Below are positions 43,597-54,180 of a stretch of 64,000 nucleotides of DNA, one piece after another. Position 1 is the first letter of the stretch. Every line of letters starts with the position of its first letter. The position numbers were made by a program, and so were the translations under genes. Under the pieces are notes generated by a model, which was not told where the DNA came from, did not search any database, and saw nothing but the letters and a program-made list of their open reading frames with translations. Source of the DNA: Symbiodinium natans (lineage: Eukaryota; Sar; Dinophyceae; Suessiales; Symbiodiniaceae). Where the stretch lies: the NCBI GenBank assembly GCA_905221605.1, contig CAJNDS010002107.1, positions 377,922 to 441,921 of the forward strand. Direction: 5' to 3'.

Positions 43597-44814
43597 GAGG
43601 AATCGTAGTTGATGTCGTGCTGGCGAGAGCGCACCAAACAATGACACGAATGACAATAGCAATGCACATAGCAATAGCAGTCGCAATCGCAATATCCATA
43701 GAAGTAGTTCTAGCAGTAGTCATAGTCACAGTCACGATTCTTGAAAGTAGTGGCAATAGAAGTAATAATCGTCATCGTATTCGCAATATTTGTAGCAACC
43801 ATAAGCATAATGATTGTAGATGTTTGAGCTGCAACAAGAATGTCTAGGACCTAGGCTTCTTACCCCGGTCTACAAAACAAGAACTCGAGCCCCAGATGTC
43901 TTCTCAAAGTTGAAAGACATACCGAGGGCTTGCGGAGCCAGCGGTCTAATCTTAGCTGAGGGTTGGGGATTCAAGGGCCCCCGGAGTGCATAAGCCGCCG
44001 AGGCCTTCAGCCCCCTGTGGTTGGAGCTGGGCTATAAATACGGAAGGGCCTCCTCCCTTCCCTCCCCACACCACATCCACACTGGAACGATACCAGTTTA
44101 GGGAATTTGGCTTGGGTTTGGGGTTTAGGGTTTGGAGTTGAGGGTTTAGGGGTTTGGGTTTGGAGTTTGGGGTTTAAAGTTTAGGGTTTGGGGTTTGGGG
44201 TTTGGGGTTTAGGGGCCGAAGGCCTCGTCTTCGGAGATCGACGCCGGGCTGTGCACGAATGGCGTCGGGGGCTCCTCGATCTTTTGCCTCCGCTGAGGGC
44301 TTCATTAGGGTTTAGGGTTTAGCGTTTAGGGTTTAGGGTTTAGGGTTTCCGGTTTTAGGGTATTAGGGTTACAAGCGACGAGGGACTGGAGCTTTCTATC
44401 CTTACGCGCTTTCGAGTAAAGATTTTAGGAGTTGGGGTGTAGGGTTTAGGGTTTAGGGTTTAGGGTTTAGGGTTTAGGGTTAGGGGTTTAGGGTTTAGGG
44501 TTTTAGGGTACTAGGGTACTAGGGTTTTAGAGTTTAGGGAACAGTGCCAGGGTTTATGGACTTATGGGCTTCTGGGCTTCTGGGCTTGTGGGTTTATGGG
44601 CTTGTGGATTTGTGAGTCTATGGGCTTATGGGTGTATGGGTTTATGGGTGTATGGGTTTAGGGGCTGACGGGTTTAGGAGTTCAGGGTCCGAAGCAGAGA
44701 TGGATGTGCCTTTCTGGGGCTACCTGCTAGTGACCCTCGAATGTATGTTCAAAGCCTAGCACAGTAAACCCTGAAACCCTTCAACTCTGAGAGCCCACAC
44801 CCTAGGCCCCAAGA
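43597..44814. other. Degenerate triplets, then telomere-like variants including (TTTATGGG)n
   Basis: Degenerate triplets to 43,850; unique 43,850-44,100; mixed TTTGGGG/TTTAGGG 44,110-44,215; TTTAGGG 44,305-44,375 and 44,430-44,545; then at 44,545-44,670 a series of GGGCTTCTG, GGGTTTATG and GGGTGTATG units of 8-9 bp. Confidence 0.75.
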
Positions 44815-45105
44815 CCCTCAAACCCTCAAACCCTCAAACCCTCAAACCCTCAAACCCTCAAACCCTCAAACCCTCAAACGTTTAGGGTTTAGGGTTAGGG
44901 TTTAGGGTTTAGGGTGTAGGGTTTAGGGTTTAGGGGTTAGGGTTTAGGGTTTAGGGTTTAGGGTTTAGGGTTCAGGGTTTAGGGTTTAGGGTTTAGGGTT
45001 TAGGGTTTAGGGTTTAGGGTTTAGGGTTTAGGGTTTAGGGTTTAGGTTTCGGGTTTAGGGTTTAGGGTTTAGGCCTCAAACCCTCAAACCCTCAAACCCT
45101 GCCTG
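44815..45105. repeat. TTTAGGG array bracketed on both sides by CCCTCAAA arrays
   Basis: About eight CCCTCAAA units (C strand, 44,815-44,879) switch without spacer to about 25 TTTAGGG units (G strand, 44,880-45,072), which switch back to about three CCCTCAAA units (45,073-45,102). The outer blocks share the TTTGAGGG variant absent from the inner block, as if the inner array had been inserted into, or inverted within, a CCCTCAAA array. Confidence 0.93.
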
Positions 45106-45826
45106 GTGCCCCTCTCTTTGTCGTGCTCTGCCAGGTTCTCCTGCCAGCCCCCACTGCCCATGCCCCAGCGATGTTTGAGGGTATAGGGTTTGGAGTTTAG
45201 GGTTTAGGGCTTAGGGTTTAGGGGTTTCGGGTTAACCCTTAAACCTCTGGGGCAGCAGCTAAGCTCAACAAGGGCCTCGTCCCAAGAGACGTGGCTCGTC
45301 GAGGTGCGAGGCCTTCGATGGTGCAAGGTCCCTAGCTCTGCTCAGGGCACTTGGGCGCATCAGAGAGTCGTTGGGGATGTGAAAGTGAAGGCCCTGAACC
45401 ACTTAACACTTCGGCCACTAAGCCTCAGTTCTGTCTGCAGCACACAAACCGGCCTGGCAGAGTGCCCCCCCCACCCCCCATGCAGAGGAGTCCATGTCCG
45501 CCTCTTCCGAGCATTGAGGATGGTCTTCACTCGCTCGTCCGCCTCGCCTCTCTGGAAGGGCTGGGGCCCGGGTCTGTGCCGAAAGTTTGAGGATCCAGGG
45601 TTACGGGTGTAGGTTTCCCGGACAACCTAGACTTGCCCTACGCCCTAAACCCTAAACCCTGAACCCTGAACCCTGAAACCCTAAACCTGTCTCAAGGTTC
45701 GCTCTCACGGCGTCGATGCCTTCCTTGTTCTCCTCCTCAGCCTTCTCATCCCCCATGGGCCAGCACTGGCTGTGAGGGGTGGGGGTGGGCCCCTGCGCAT
45801 GAGGTTCCAGACTTTCCTTAGGAACC
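45106..45826. other. Spacer, no supported gene
   Basis: Degenerate G-strand repeat 45,178-45,240; overlapping plus-strand frames at 45,304-45,612 with no recognisable domain; C-strand fragment 45,640-45,690. Confidence 0.4.
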
Positions 45827-46183
45827 TTAATGACTAGAATATATGTTTAATATTCCCGTGGGCTTTATACAAACGAAATGTAAAAACAATCCCAATGCTG
45901 TTTTTTGCATTCTTTGGGTTTTACATAAATGGAGATAGAGCATAATTCCTGGGGGGCTGTAGTGTTGCAAAGCAGCAGCTTTGAAAGCAGATGCCGGTGC
46001 AAGAGCGAGCAGCTTTTGCTGAGAGCTTGCGACGATGTCTCTTCTACCACAACCCCGGTGTTTCGCAAAGAGTGAGTGAATGAATGTAGTGAGATCACTT
46101 GCAACACCTAACTTTCTCAGCCGCCCAAGCACGGCACGGGCATCTTCGTGAAGCCAAAGCTGCATGGCTTGTCTTCTGACCAA
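45827..46183 (-). CDS. Hypothetical 118-residue open frame
   Basis: No family recognised. Begins with an ATG at 46,183 and has a plausible helical composition in its first 60 residues (LWLHEDARAVLGRLRKLGV), then an AT-richer tail that may be untranslated sequence. No telomere repeat inside it. A second minus frame is open over part of the stretch, so support is weak. Confidence 0.25.
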   Translation of the reverse strand: MVRRQAMQLWLHEDARAVLGRLRKLGVASDLTTFIHSLFAKHRGCGRRDIVASSQQKLLALAPASAFKAAALQHYSPPGIMLYLHLCKTQRMQKTALGLFLHFVCIKPTGILNIYSSH

Positions 46184-47129
46184 CTGTAGCCCTCTAGCCG
46201 TGCCGGTTGCGAATCTTTACAGCCGCTGTCAGCGGCTTCTGGCCTGAAACCCTGAGCCCTGACTGACCTCTGTCCACTCTCTCCATATACTTTCATCTGA
46301 TGCTCACAAATCATATCGAGCCCGAGCACGCCCAGAGCCATCCGGGCCTCCTGGACCCCTAAACCCCCCCCTAAGCCCCTCAAACCCTAAGTTGCCTAAA
46401 CTCCCGAAACCCCGAGCTCAAAACATTCATCCCTTCAACCCCTCAAACCCCCCAAAACGCGAAGCCGGAACCCTAAACCCTCCTTTAAACCCTCAACCTC
46501 CGAAACCCCTCCCTCCTTTAAACCCTCCTCTACTGAACCCCCTAAACCCCCGAAACCCCAAAGAGGCTTCAGGAGGCCTCTGGGGCCTAAGTCTCGAGTT
46601 CAAGCTCGGCCTTTTTCGATTCCACACACGTAGCACGAAAGCGATTCTGCAATCAGAGGCCGCCAAGGGTTGAGGGCTGAGGGTGTAGAGACTCGGGTCA
46701 ACGTCGGGACTTCCGAAAATAGGGGTGCCCTTTTTGGGTGGGCAAGGAATAGTGCTCCGGGAGATGTTCAGGGCCTTCCAACCCTAGACCAGGCGTAACT
46801 AGTGGCAGTTTTCAGGGTACTTCGTCGATTGGTATGCAGGGGCACGGCCTCTGCGTGCTGCGGATGACGGAGTGAAACGAAACATGGAAACGTTACGCGG
46901 GACAGTGATCCTAAACCCAAGAGGACGGCTTCGGGTTTCGGGATGGTGGCCCTAAACCCTAAACCCTAAACCCTAAACCCACTCTTCTTTGGGGGGGGGC
47001 TTCCCAGCTTCCAGGAGCCCCTGGCAACTTTGAACATCCCCCTGAACTCTCCAGAACGCTGAGCTGAACATCTGCCCGAACTCGTAAAATGCCCCTCACT
47101 TCCCTCGGAGGAAGACCTGGTGTTAACCC
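46184..47129. other. Spacer with degenerate C-strand repeat
   Basis: Degenerate CCCCTAAAC/CCCCAAAC sequence at 46,355-46,560 and CCCTAAA units at 46,950-46,980. Otherwise unique, without supported gene. Confidence 0.45.
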
Positions 47130-47198
47130 AAAAAGCCTGGACCCTAGCCTTCAGCCCCAAGAGGCTCTTGGGGCTGAAGGCTAGGGTTTAGGCTTTTT
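47130..47198. repeat. Near-perfect 69-bp palindrome (long hairpin)
   Basis: Inner arms 47,142-47,163 and 47,165-47,186 (CCCTAGCCTTCAGCCCCAAG then AG, and the exact reverse complement) form 22 perfect base pairs around one central base. After three mismatched bases the pairing resumes with AAAAAGCCT and AGGCTTTTT. It sits at the edge of a telomere-like fragment. Confidence 0.95.
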
Positions 47199-47307
47199 TG
47201 GGTTTATGGACTAAGGTTTAGGGTCTAGGGCTTTAAGGTTGAGGGAGGGAAATGGTGGTTCAGGCTTGCAAGCCATGAGGCTGTGTCTGACAGCGTCTCT
47301 GATCATA

Positions 47308-47533
47308 CTTGGGAGGTTCATAACTTGCCCTCGGAGGTCCGTGGGTACTTATAAGTGGGGTTATAGGCACCCCATGATGACTGGAACTACCCTACTCGTA
47401 ACCTTACCTATTGCTACCCCTGAACCTCCAAGCAACCTTGCTATACAAGTGTAGTAGAATTCAAGTATACCCGGCACCAACGAAGTACATACAGCTATAC
47501 TGGGATGATACGTGCCCATGAACCTCCAAGTAA
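47308..47533. mobile_element. Nested or composite F1 elements
   Basis: Left-type ends at 47,308 (CTTGGGAGGTTCAT) and 47,331 (CGGAGGTCCGTGGGTACTTA then TAAG). Right-type ends at about 47,413 (CCCCTGAACCTCCAAG) and 47,531 (GCCCATGAACCTCCAAG). The arrangement suggests one F1 copy next to or inside another. Internal ATAAGTGGGGTTATAGGCAC matches the internal motif of copy 1. Confidence 0.7.
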
Positions 47534-48380
47534 GGACGTGGATCCCGGGGCCGCTTTCGGGGGTTGAAGGTTTGGGGTTTGGGGAGGCTTGAGGCTTTGA
47601 CCCGCACACCTAGCTAAGGATGCAAGGAAGAATAGACAGGAGCTTTCAAAGAAAATACAAAATTAGAAAATATTTAAAAAACAAAGGAAGGGTGTCCGAA
47701 GACAGGGGGTGTCCGAACATATGTGTATACATATATCTATATATGTATAATGGGCACCCTGGCAAATACTTATATGCTTACCAAGCTTCATTCCTTCTTG
47801 ACCACTGCAAGGACACAACAATCCACAGCAGCTGCAGCAACAAGGCGCGCGCGTCGTAGAAGAGAGCACCCCCCTAGTCGGATGGGGCAGCAGGTTTGGC
47901 AGAAGCAGGAAGGACTCTGCAAACATGCTTCAAGGAGGATTCGACAGCCGAGGTTTGCAAACACTGCATACCGCCTTATGTCCTGCGCTGCGCGCTGAGT
48001 TAAAGGAAGCTGATTTCTTAGCCATCCACTATAGCTGTGCTGCCTTGCCTTGCCTTGACTTTGCCTTCCCTTGCCTTGACCATCCCAACTTCGAACCTCT
48101 GCACAAGGATGCGGGCTGGGCCCAACCGGAAGGCCCCAACCGCTAGGCCCCAACCGCTAACCACCCCTTCAACCCGAATCCAAAAAAAACCTCCGCCCGC
48201 TGCCCGCCGGCATGAACCCTGCGCCGTACAGAGCCCCAGTTCAAGCCTGGCTCTTGGACTTATAATACTTCTCCACCTCCGGAATGGCCGCAATTTTCTC
48301 CTGGCCAGGCCAGAACGGTCGCTGGGAAGGCCAGGTTGCTCGTCTAGTGTCTGGGGGTTTGGGGGTTACCCTAAACCCTC
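47534..48380. other. Unique spacer with conflicting open frames
   Basis: TATATGTATACATA patch at 47,718-47,745; TGCCTTGCCTTGACTTTGCC tandem near 48,040-48,080. Open frames on both strands at 47.6-48.5 kb; none is recognisable or clearly preferred. Confidence 0.4.
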
Positions 48381-48408
48381 AACCCCAAACCCTAAAGGGT
48401 TTGGGGTT
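48381..48408. repeat. Head-to-head telomere-like junction (perfect palindrome)
   Basis: AACCCCAAACCCT and its reverse complement AGGGTTTGGGGTT separated by two bases. C-strand repeat turns directly into G-strand repeat here. Confidence 0.9.
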
Positions 48409-49250
48409 TGTCCAAAGAACGGCCACCCGTGTTCAGCACTTGGAGGTAGTAGTCATAACAATGACAATGAAAATCATATACACACTATTAATATGATTTT
48501 AACCAAAAACTGTAGTCACAGCCACTTCACAGCCCAAATATGAACCTCTGAGTCCCCAAATGTGTCCAAACTTGGGCCTCCCTTGAGGTTCCGATTGGCC
48601 CACAGAGCCTCGTATTCAGGGTGCTCAGAAGGCGGGCCGAGACCAGATTCTGCGTAGGGCACCCACAAGGCCCTCCACTCCAGAGGGGGCACCTGAATCT
48701 CATGGGCCTCAACGGCACGCGAAGCACCCTAAAGCTGAACCCGGAACCCGAAACCCTGAACCCGAAACAACCCTAAACCCCGAAACCCCTAAACCCGTAA
48801 CCCCAAACCCTAAACCCTGAACCCTGAACCCTAAACCCTGAACCCTCAACCCTAAACCCCAAACCCTGAGCCCTAAACCCTAATCACATCCTTGTGCTTC
48901 ATGATGCTGGGGTAGCCCTTCAGGAGCTCGGGCCCCAGGCCTTCCTAGAGCGGCGCATGTCTCGCAGTTTGCAGGGTGTTTGGGGGGGCTTCGGGTTCAG
49001 GGTTTGGGGTTTAGGGTTTTTTCGGGTTTCAGGGTTTCAGGTTTTTTAGCGTTTAGGGTTTAGGGTTTGAAGGGCTTTGCGGGCTTTGAGGGCTTAGGGG
49101 CTTAGGGCTCAGGGTGTTTGCGGGCGGATCCTTACAACCCGGCTAGAACCGCAGGTAGTACCCAGATACAGCTGATAGCAACATGCATGGAAACTGAGGG
49201 TGGTGGATACCCAAACCTCAGGATGTACTCAGGAATAGTTCTCAAACTTT
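48409..49250. other. Spacer with C-strand and G-strand blocks
   Basis: Degenerate triplets 48,450-48,520; C-strand CCCTAAA/CCCGAAA/CCCTGAA array 48,745-48,895; degenerate G-strand 48,985-49,110. No gene supported. Confidence 0.5.
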
Positions 49251-49533
49251 TTTGGTAATATGTCAGAAACTATCTAACGAGTTTTTGTAATCTTTTTTTA
49301 AAATGTAGGTATGAGTTGCGGCATGAATTCTGTTTACCTTTTGGGTGGGGATCCGGATCAGAGTCCGGACCCAAGGGATGTTTTTAACAATTTTAACATG
49401 TTTGGCAATATCTCAGAAACTTTCCAACAGATTTTCGTAATTTCTTTTTAATGTAGGTATGAATGATGGCATGAATTCTCTTTACCTTTTGTGGGGGGAT
49501 CCGGATCAGAGTCCGGATCCAAAGGATTTTTAA
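49251..49533 (+). repeat. Two copies of a 150-bp tandem repeat, each with a GGATCCGGA palindrome
   Basis: Copy 1 (49,251-49,388) and copy 2 (49,401-49,533) share CAGAAACT, TTTTTGTAAT or TTTTCGTAAT, AATGTAGGTATGA, GGCATGAATTCT and TTTACCTTTTG, and each ends in an inverted repeat whose intact form has arms GGATCCGGA and TCCGGATCC around TCAGAG (49,497-49,520; in copy 1 the right arm is TCCGGACCC). AT-rich relative to the neighbourhood, no telomere-like units inside, and no coding capacity. It looks like a piece of a dispersed satellite or element. Confidence 0.85.
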
Positions 49534-49776
49534 AAAGGCTTAATGGAATGTCCTTTCTTAAAGGGGCACACTGGGCGCCCGAAAACCCTCACGTGGCGAG
49601 CTGGGCGCCCGCGCCAGGAAGCCGCTGCGCATGACGCAGAGAAAGGCTGGGCACCGGCTTTGCTTCATGGGTTCAGGGTTTAGGGTGGGTTCAGGGCCCT
49701 TAAGGTTTCGAGTCTGAGCGTTGGGCATAGCTATCTCTTGAGGGTGGATTGATGTGTAGGAAAAGGAGGAGGAGTA

Positions 49777-49893
49777 CTTGAAGACTCTTGGGTACTTATA
49801 AGTTGGGCTAGAAGTACCCTAGAAAAGGTTTCAACCTACGACAACAACTACCCTCCTTATTTCCTTTCTGATACTTGCCCATGAACCTCCAAG
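49777..49893. mobile_element. F1 family inverted-repeat element, copy 4
   Basis: The left end CTTGAAGACTCTTGGGTACT with TATAAGTTGGGCT; the right end GCCCATGAACCTCCAAG. The left end is more diverged than the right. About 117 bp, non-coding. Confidence 0.65.
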
Positions 49894-51456
49894 TAGGTCC
49901 TTTGTCAGCACCCGACTCAGGTTTGCTGTGGTGCTTATGCTTTACGAAACAAACCTGCTCGGACAGCTGTGCCGCAAGCCCTGCAAATCTCCTGAGCTGG
50001 GGCCGCTGAGCCCATAAGACCACACCAGAGCGAGGCTTCGAAAGGTGCCCCGAGCCGAGGAATCCCAGGATGGCTGGGGGCCCTGGCAGTAGTACATCAG
50101 GTCGGCCACAGAAAGGCCAGCCTCCAGGGAAGCACAACATGAGCTTACGATTCATCGCGCAGCTTAAGCTCCGACTCCTCCCCTTCGGGGCTAAGAGCCG
50201 GCCACGGGGTGACGGCCCCAAAACCGGCCTGCGGCACCACGTAGCCGTTGGTGCTCCCCGCAAGGGTGCACTCGAAGATCTCCAGCCTCGGGGCCCCGGC
50301 CGCCGAGTGCATCCCTCCAGCCAAAACCCTACATCATCCCATATTTGGGGCTTAAGTTTAGGGTTTAGGGGCTTGTAGGTACATCACGGAGCCAATTGCA
50401 ACAGGGCTCTCGTGCTGCACACTGTCACAACTCCCCCTCAACCCCAAGCCCTGGCCCCCAAACCCCACCTCCAAAACCCTAAACCCTAAACCCTAATACC
50501 TCCAAAACCCTAACGAAGGGTCTGGGGATCCGGCATAGCGGCCGCCTCACCACCTGGGGCAAAGAGCCGTTGCCTGGCCGCCTCCTGGAGTTGAAAAGGC
50601 GCACTCTCTCTGTGCGCGTGAGTGGGCGCTTCTCTCCAGTCTCTTGAGGGGGTTGAGGGCTTGGGGTTTACGGTTTGGGATTTAGGGCTTAGGGCATTGT
50701 CATTCTTGTGATTTTGAGCAATCAACTCATGGTCCGCTGCGTTCCGCTGCGTAGACCAGAATTGGTGGAAGGGGCTCTGAGCCGACGCTGGGGGGTCCAG
50801 CCGGCCACCAGTGTGTAGACGGGGAGTCGGGGCGGCACTGAATTTACAGGGTCCTTTTTTGGGGACCTTTGTTTTGACTCCCGATCTTGTGGGAGCCGGG
50901 GAACGCGAGCTCAATATAGCTCAATCAAGAGGACGAGCAACTGGCAGTCGGCCGGTTTTGCATCCGAAGATAGCCCCCGAAGAAATTGTGTAACAAGCCT
51001 CTGTCTCGTAGCTCCCCCCGCCCCAAGTCGCTCTAGGCCAGACCCAGCCGTCACCTCGCAAATCCGGCACCACACTGTGGCTGTCTAACACACGTACACA
51101 ATAGGACTCCATCTGCCTTCAGCGCAACCTGTGCCCGTAGACTTGAGCAGGAGCTTTCGTGATCAAGGGAAGCTTCGGAGCTTCGACGGTTTAAGGGATT
51201 CGCACGCCAGGAAGAAACCAAAAACACTGCCCAGATCATGCTGGAAGCTCGAAGAATCTCCTCACTACGAGCCATTGAAAACCCTTCCACGACTCAAATA
51301 CCCTCAACACTCAGGTAGACAAGACCCACAGTCCTTCTGCTGCTGGCCCTGGATCCTCTGGTGTTGGATTTAAGATGAGTTATTCAGACAAGTGCTCGTG
51401 GTGCACATCGCAAAGACAGGCCTACCTACGTGCGTAAGCATATATACGTATGCATA
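49894..51456. other. Unique spacer, no supported gene
   Basis: Contains little telomere-like sequence (50,340-50,370, 50,470-50,515, 50,655-50,695). Open frames on both strands at 49.8-51.4 kb (for example 50,070-50,378 plus and 50,510-50,914 minus) have no recognisable domain; part of one runs through element F1. Confidence 0.4.
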
Positions 51457-51598
51457 TGTCCATGTCTGTGTCTCTGTCTATGTCTGTGTCTACGTCTATG
51501 TCAATGTCTTTGTCTCTGTCTCTGTCTATGTCTATGTCTATGTCTATGTCTGTGTCTGTGTCTGTGTCTATGTCTATGTCTATGTCTGTGTCTGTGTA
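51457..51598 (+). repeat. (TGTCTA/TGTCTG)n hexanucleotide microsatellite
   Basis: About 23 six-base units with A/G/C/T variation at the last position. Reads as Met-Ser or Val-Tyr/Cys repeats in translation. Confidence 0.95.
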
Positions 51599-54180
51599 TA
51601 AATGTATAGTATATGCACATATACATACACATAGGATGTTTTCGTTATGTGTTTTTATACGTGTTTAGCGATCTATTGCATTTCCTTTTGCCAAGGACTT
51701 GGATCAGCCGGGCTTTAGGGTTCCACACTTCTTTGGGGGCCGGCTACAGCAGACTGGGAAGCGAATTGTCATCAAGACCTCAAGAACGCGGTGCCGGAAA
51801 TTGGGCAGGCCGCCGCAGCAAGAGCTTACACTGAACCCTAAGCTTGAAACCCTAAACCTGAAACCCTAAGCCCTAGCCTTCCCACATCATCAGATGCCAC
51901 AACCCGGCCTGTAAGTAGGCGCTAGGAGTATCCACAAATCATCGAACGCATCCATGATCTCATCTACCTGGTCGGATCTGCATGAGGTTTAGGGTCTCGG
52001 GGTTGGGGTTTTGCAGTCTGAGGTTTAGGGTTTAGAAGGTTTGGGCTTCTGCTTCAGGGCTTCGGGCTTAGGGTGTAGGGTTTGCCATAAGATTTGGCTT
52101 GGGTCCGGCATCAGCATCCTACAAACGTTTAGGGTTTAAGGTTTAGGGTTTAGGGTTTAGGCTTTAGGGTTTAGGGTTTAGGGTTTAGGGTGACAACGGA
52201 GGCCTTGGCCGCGACCAGCGGATCAGTTGGGTAAAGATATCGGCCTGGGCGTTGCAGGCTTGGTAGCTGCTATGGTTGGCTTGTTCCACAAGGGGCTCAA
52301 CGTTTAGGGTTTAGGGTTTAGGGTTTAGGGTTTAGGGTTTAGGGTTTAGGGCCTAAGTTCCACGAGTGCTGAGGCTTTCTTTGTTCATGGAACGATCCAG
52401 ATACCCATGAAACCCGTTGTGGAGGGGTTGAAGGGTTGGTTGGGGGCGTCGGAGGGGGGGGGGTGGGCGATGCCTGTGGCCCTAAACACCCAACCCGCAC
52501 CCCTGAACCCACCGTTGATCTGAGGTCCCTGGGCTTCTGGCCATTGAAGGGCGTGACCTTGCCAACGTACCTTGCACGCAAAGACTCCCCCAAACAAAAC
52601 AACTACCCCACCTCCCTGTGGGTTTTAGGGTTTAGGGTTGAGGCTTTAAGGTCTGGGGTCCAGGGTCTAGTGGCCTAGGGTCTGGGTCTAGGGTCAAGGG
52701 TCAAGGGTCTAGGGTCTAGGGTCTAGGGGTCAGGTGGAAGCCGTTCTTATGAAACTCAAGGGCCCATGTCTCAGAACCTTTTAAACAAGGTAAGGGGCCA
52801 CAGTCACATAAAGCCTCTACCCCCTTCCGAACCTTCGGACCCAAGAAAACAAAGACAAATTCAGCTCTCCCAAGGATACGAGAGGTCAACCCCAAGAACC
52901 CCCCCCCTCCTGTTGGGGCCTCAGGATCGCTTTGGTCTGTGCCAGCGGCTTCCCATCGATGAGGAGCACCTGCATCGTGGCTCAGGGGACTCCAAAAACG
53001 ATGTGGGGGGCGGGGGGCGGGGAATTCCAGTTCCTACATAAGGCATGCCCAAGCATTTCTCCGGAGCTGTGGAAACATCGCATCCTCCATCCGCCTCTCA
53101 TTGAAATTGGCTGAGTTCCTGGCTGGAAGCTGGTGGTACGGCGCTGCCTCAATCGACAGAGGTTTCGTGCAAATGATGCTTGTGGCAGGTCCGAGGCCTA
53201 AGTACTCAAACTTGCCCCAAGGATTGGACTTCGAACCCCAACACCCCCAACACCTGTGTAGCTTCGATTCTCAGCTGCCGAACTCTCAGGGCTGCGGCCT
53301 GCTTCTCCTTGCCCTCCCACTCGTCAGCTGGCGTGATGCGCAATGCAGTTTATCCAGGCTCGGCTGGGGTTTGAAGGTGCTGGGGGCGGCGAAGCAGCTC
53401 CGAAGATTTGGGGGGCTTGGGCTTGGGGAACATGAGGAAAGTACCCTGGCCACGCAAGCCCCGCAGGCCCCGGGCCCGCACAAACCGTCACGACAAAGAC
53501 TCAGACATCTCACGACAAGAACCCCCCAATACCCAAGCTGCCTCGAAATCGTACATCCTGGAAGTCATACCTGTCAGAAAACAGAATGTCGAAGTCTTTG
53601 GGCGAGGGGCTTACGGTTTGGGGTTTGGGTTTAGCATAGGGTCTTGTGCTTACGGATTAGGGTTTAGGGTTAGGGTTTAGGGGCGAGGGGTCAGGGTTTA
53701 GGGTTTAAGGTTTAGGGCTTTTACAGGTGTTTTGGGGTTCGGAGTCCCACTTGCTCCGTGCTCGATATACCGAACCTGTCACAACCCGAGGACTGTGACA
53801 TATTGACAACGGCCCGGCCCTTGCCAAAGATGTGCCCAGGATCCGAGAGGTTCCAAAACCCGACCCCGGTTTCGGGTTTAGGGCTTCTGTATCCCTAAAC
53901 CCTGAACCCTAAACCCTAAACCCTGAACCCTAAAATCCCTAAACCCTGAACCCAAAACCCTAAACCCTGAACCCTGAAGCCTAAACCCTGAACCCTACAA
54001 CCGCCAATTTCTCTGGTGAGCCCCACACACACTTCACAGAGGGCCCCCACCCACCAAGGACCAGCGCCAAGCGGATCACCTCCCCTCGGCCTAGCACGTC
54101 GCCGGTTTTGAGATTTTTGGAGTTTAGGGTTTAGGGTTTAGGATTTAGGGTTTCGGGTTACGATTCTGAACATCCACTGG
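51599..54180. other. Mosaic spacer, no supported gene
   Basis: Telomere-like blocks at 52,015-52,050, 52,130-52,195 (G), 52,302-52,350 (G), 52,625-52,735 (G, with TCTAGGG/TCAAGGG), 53,645-53,720 (G), 53,890-54,000 (C, with CCCTGAA units) and 54,120-54,155 (G). The longest unique part is 52,740-53,600, which carries a plus-strand frame of 177 codons (53,101-53,634) without recognisable domain and with its last residues in repeat. Confidence 0.45.

Noticed and set aside
3500-45105. CRISPR-like array because of short regularly repeated units
   Set aside because: Units are contiguous heptamers or octamers without unique spacers of constant length, and the genome is eukaryotic.
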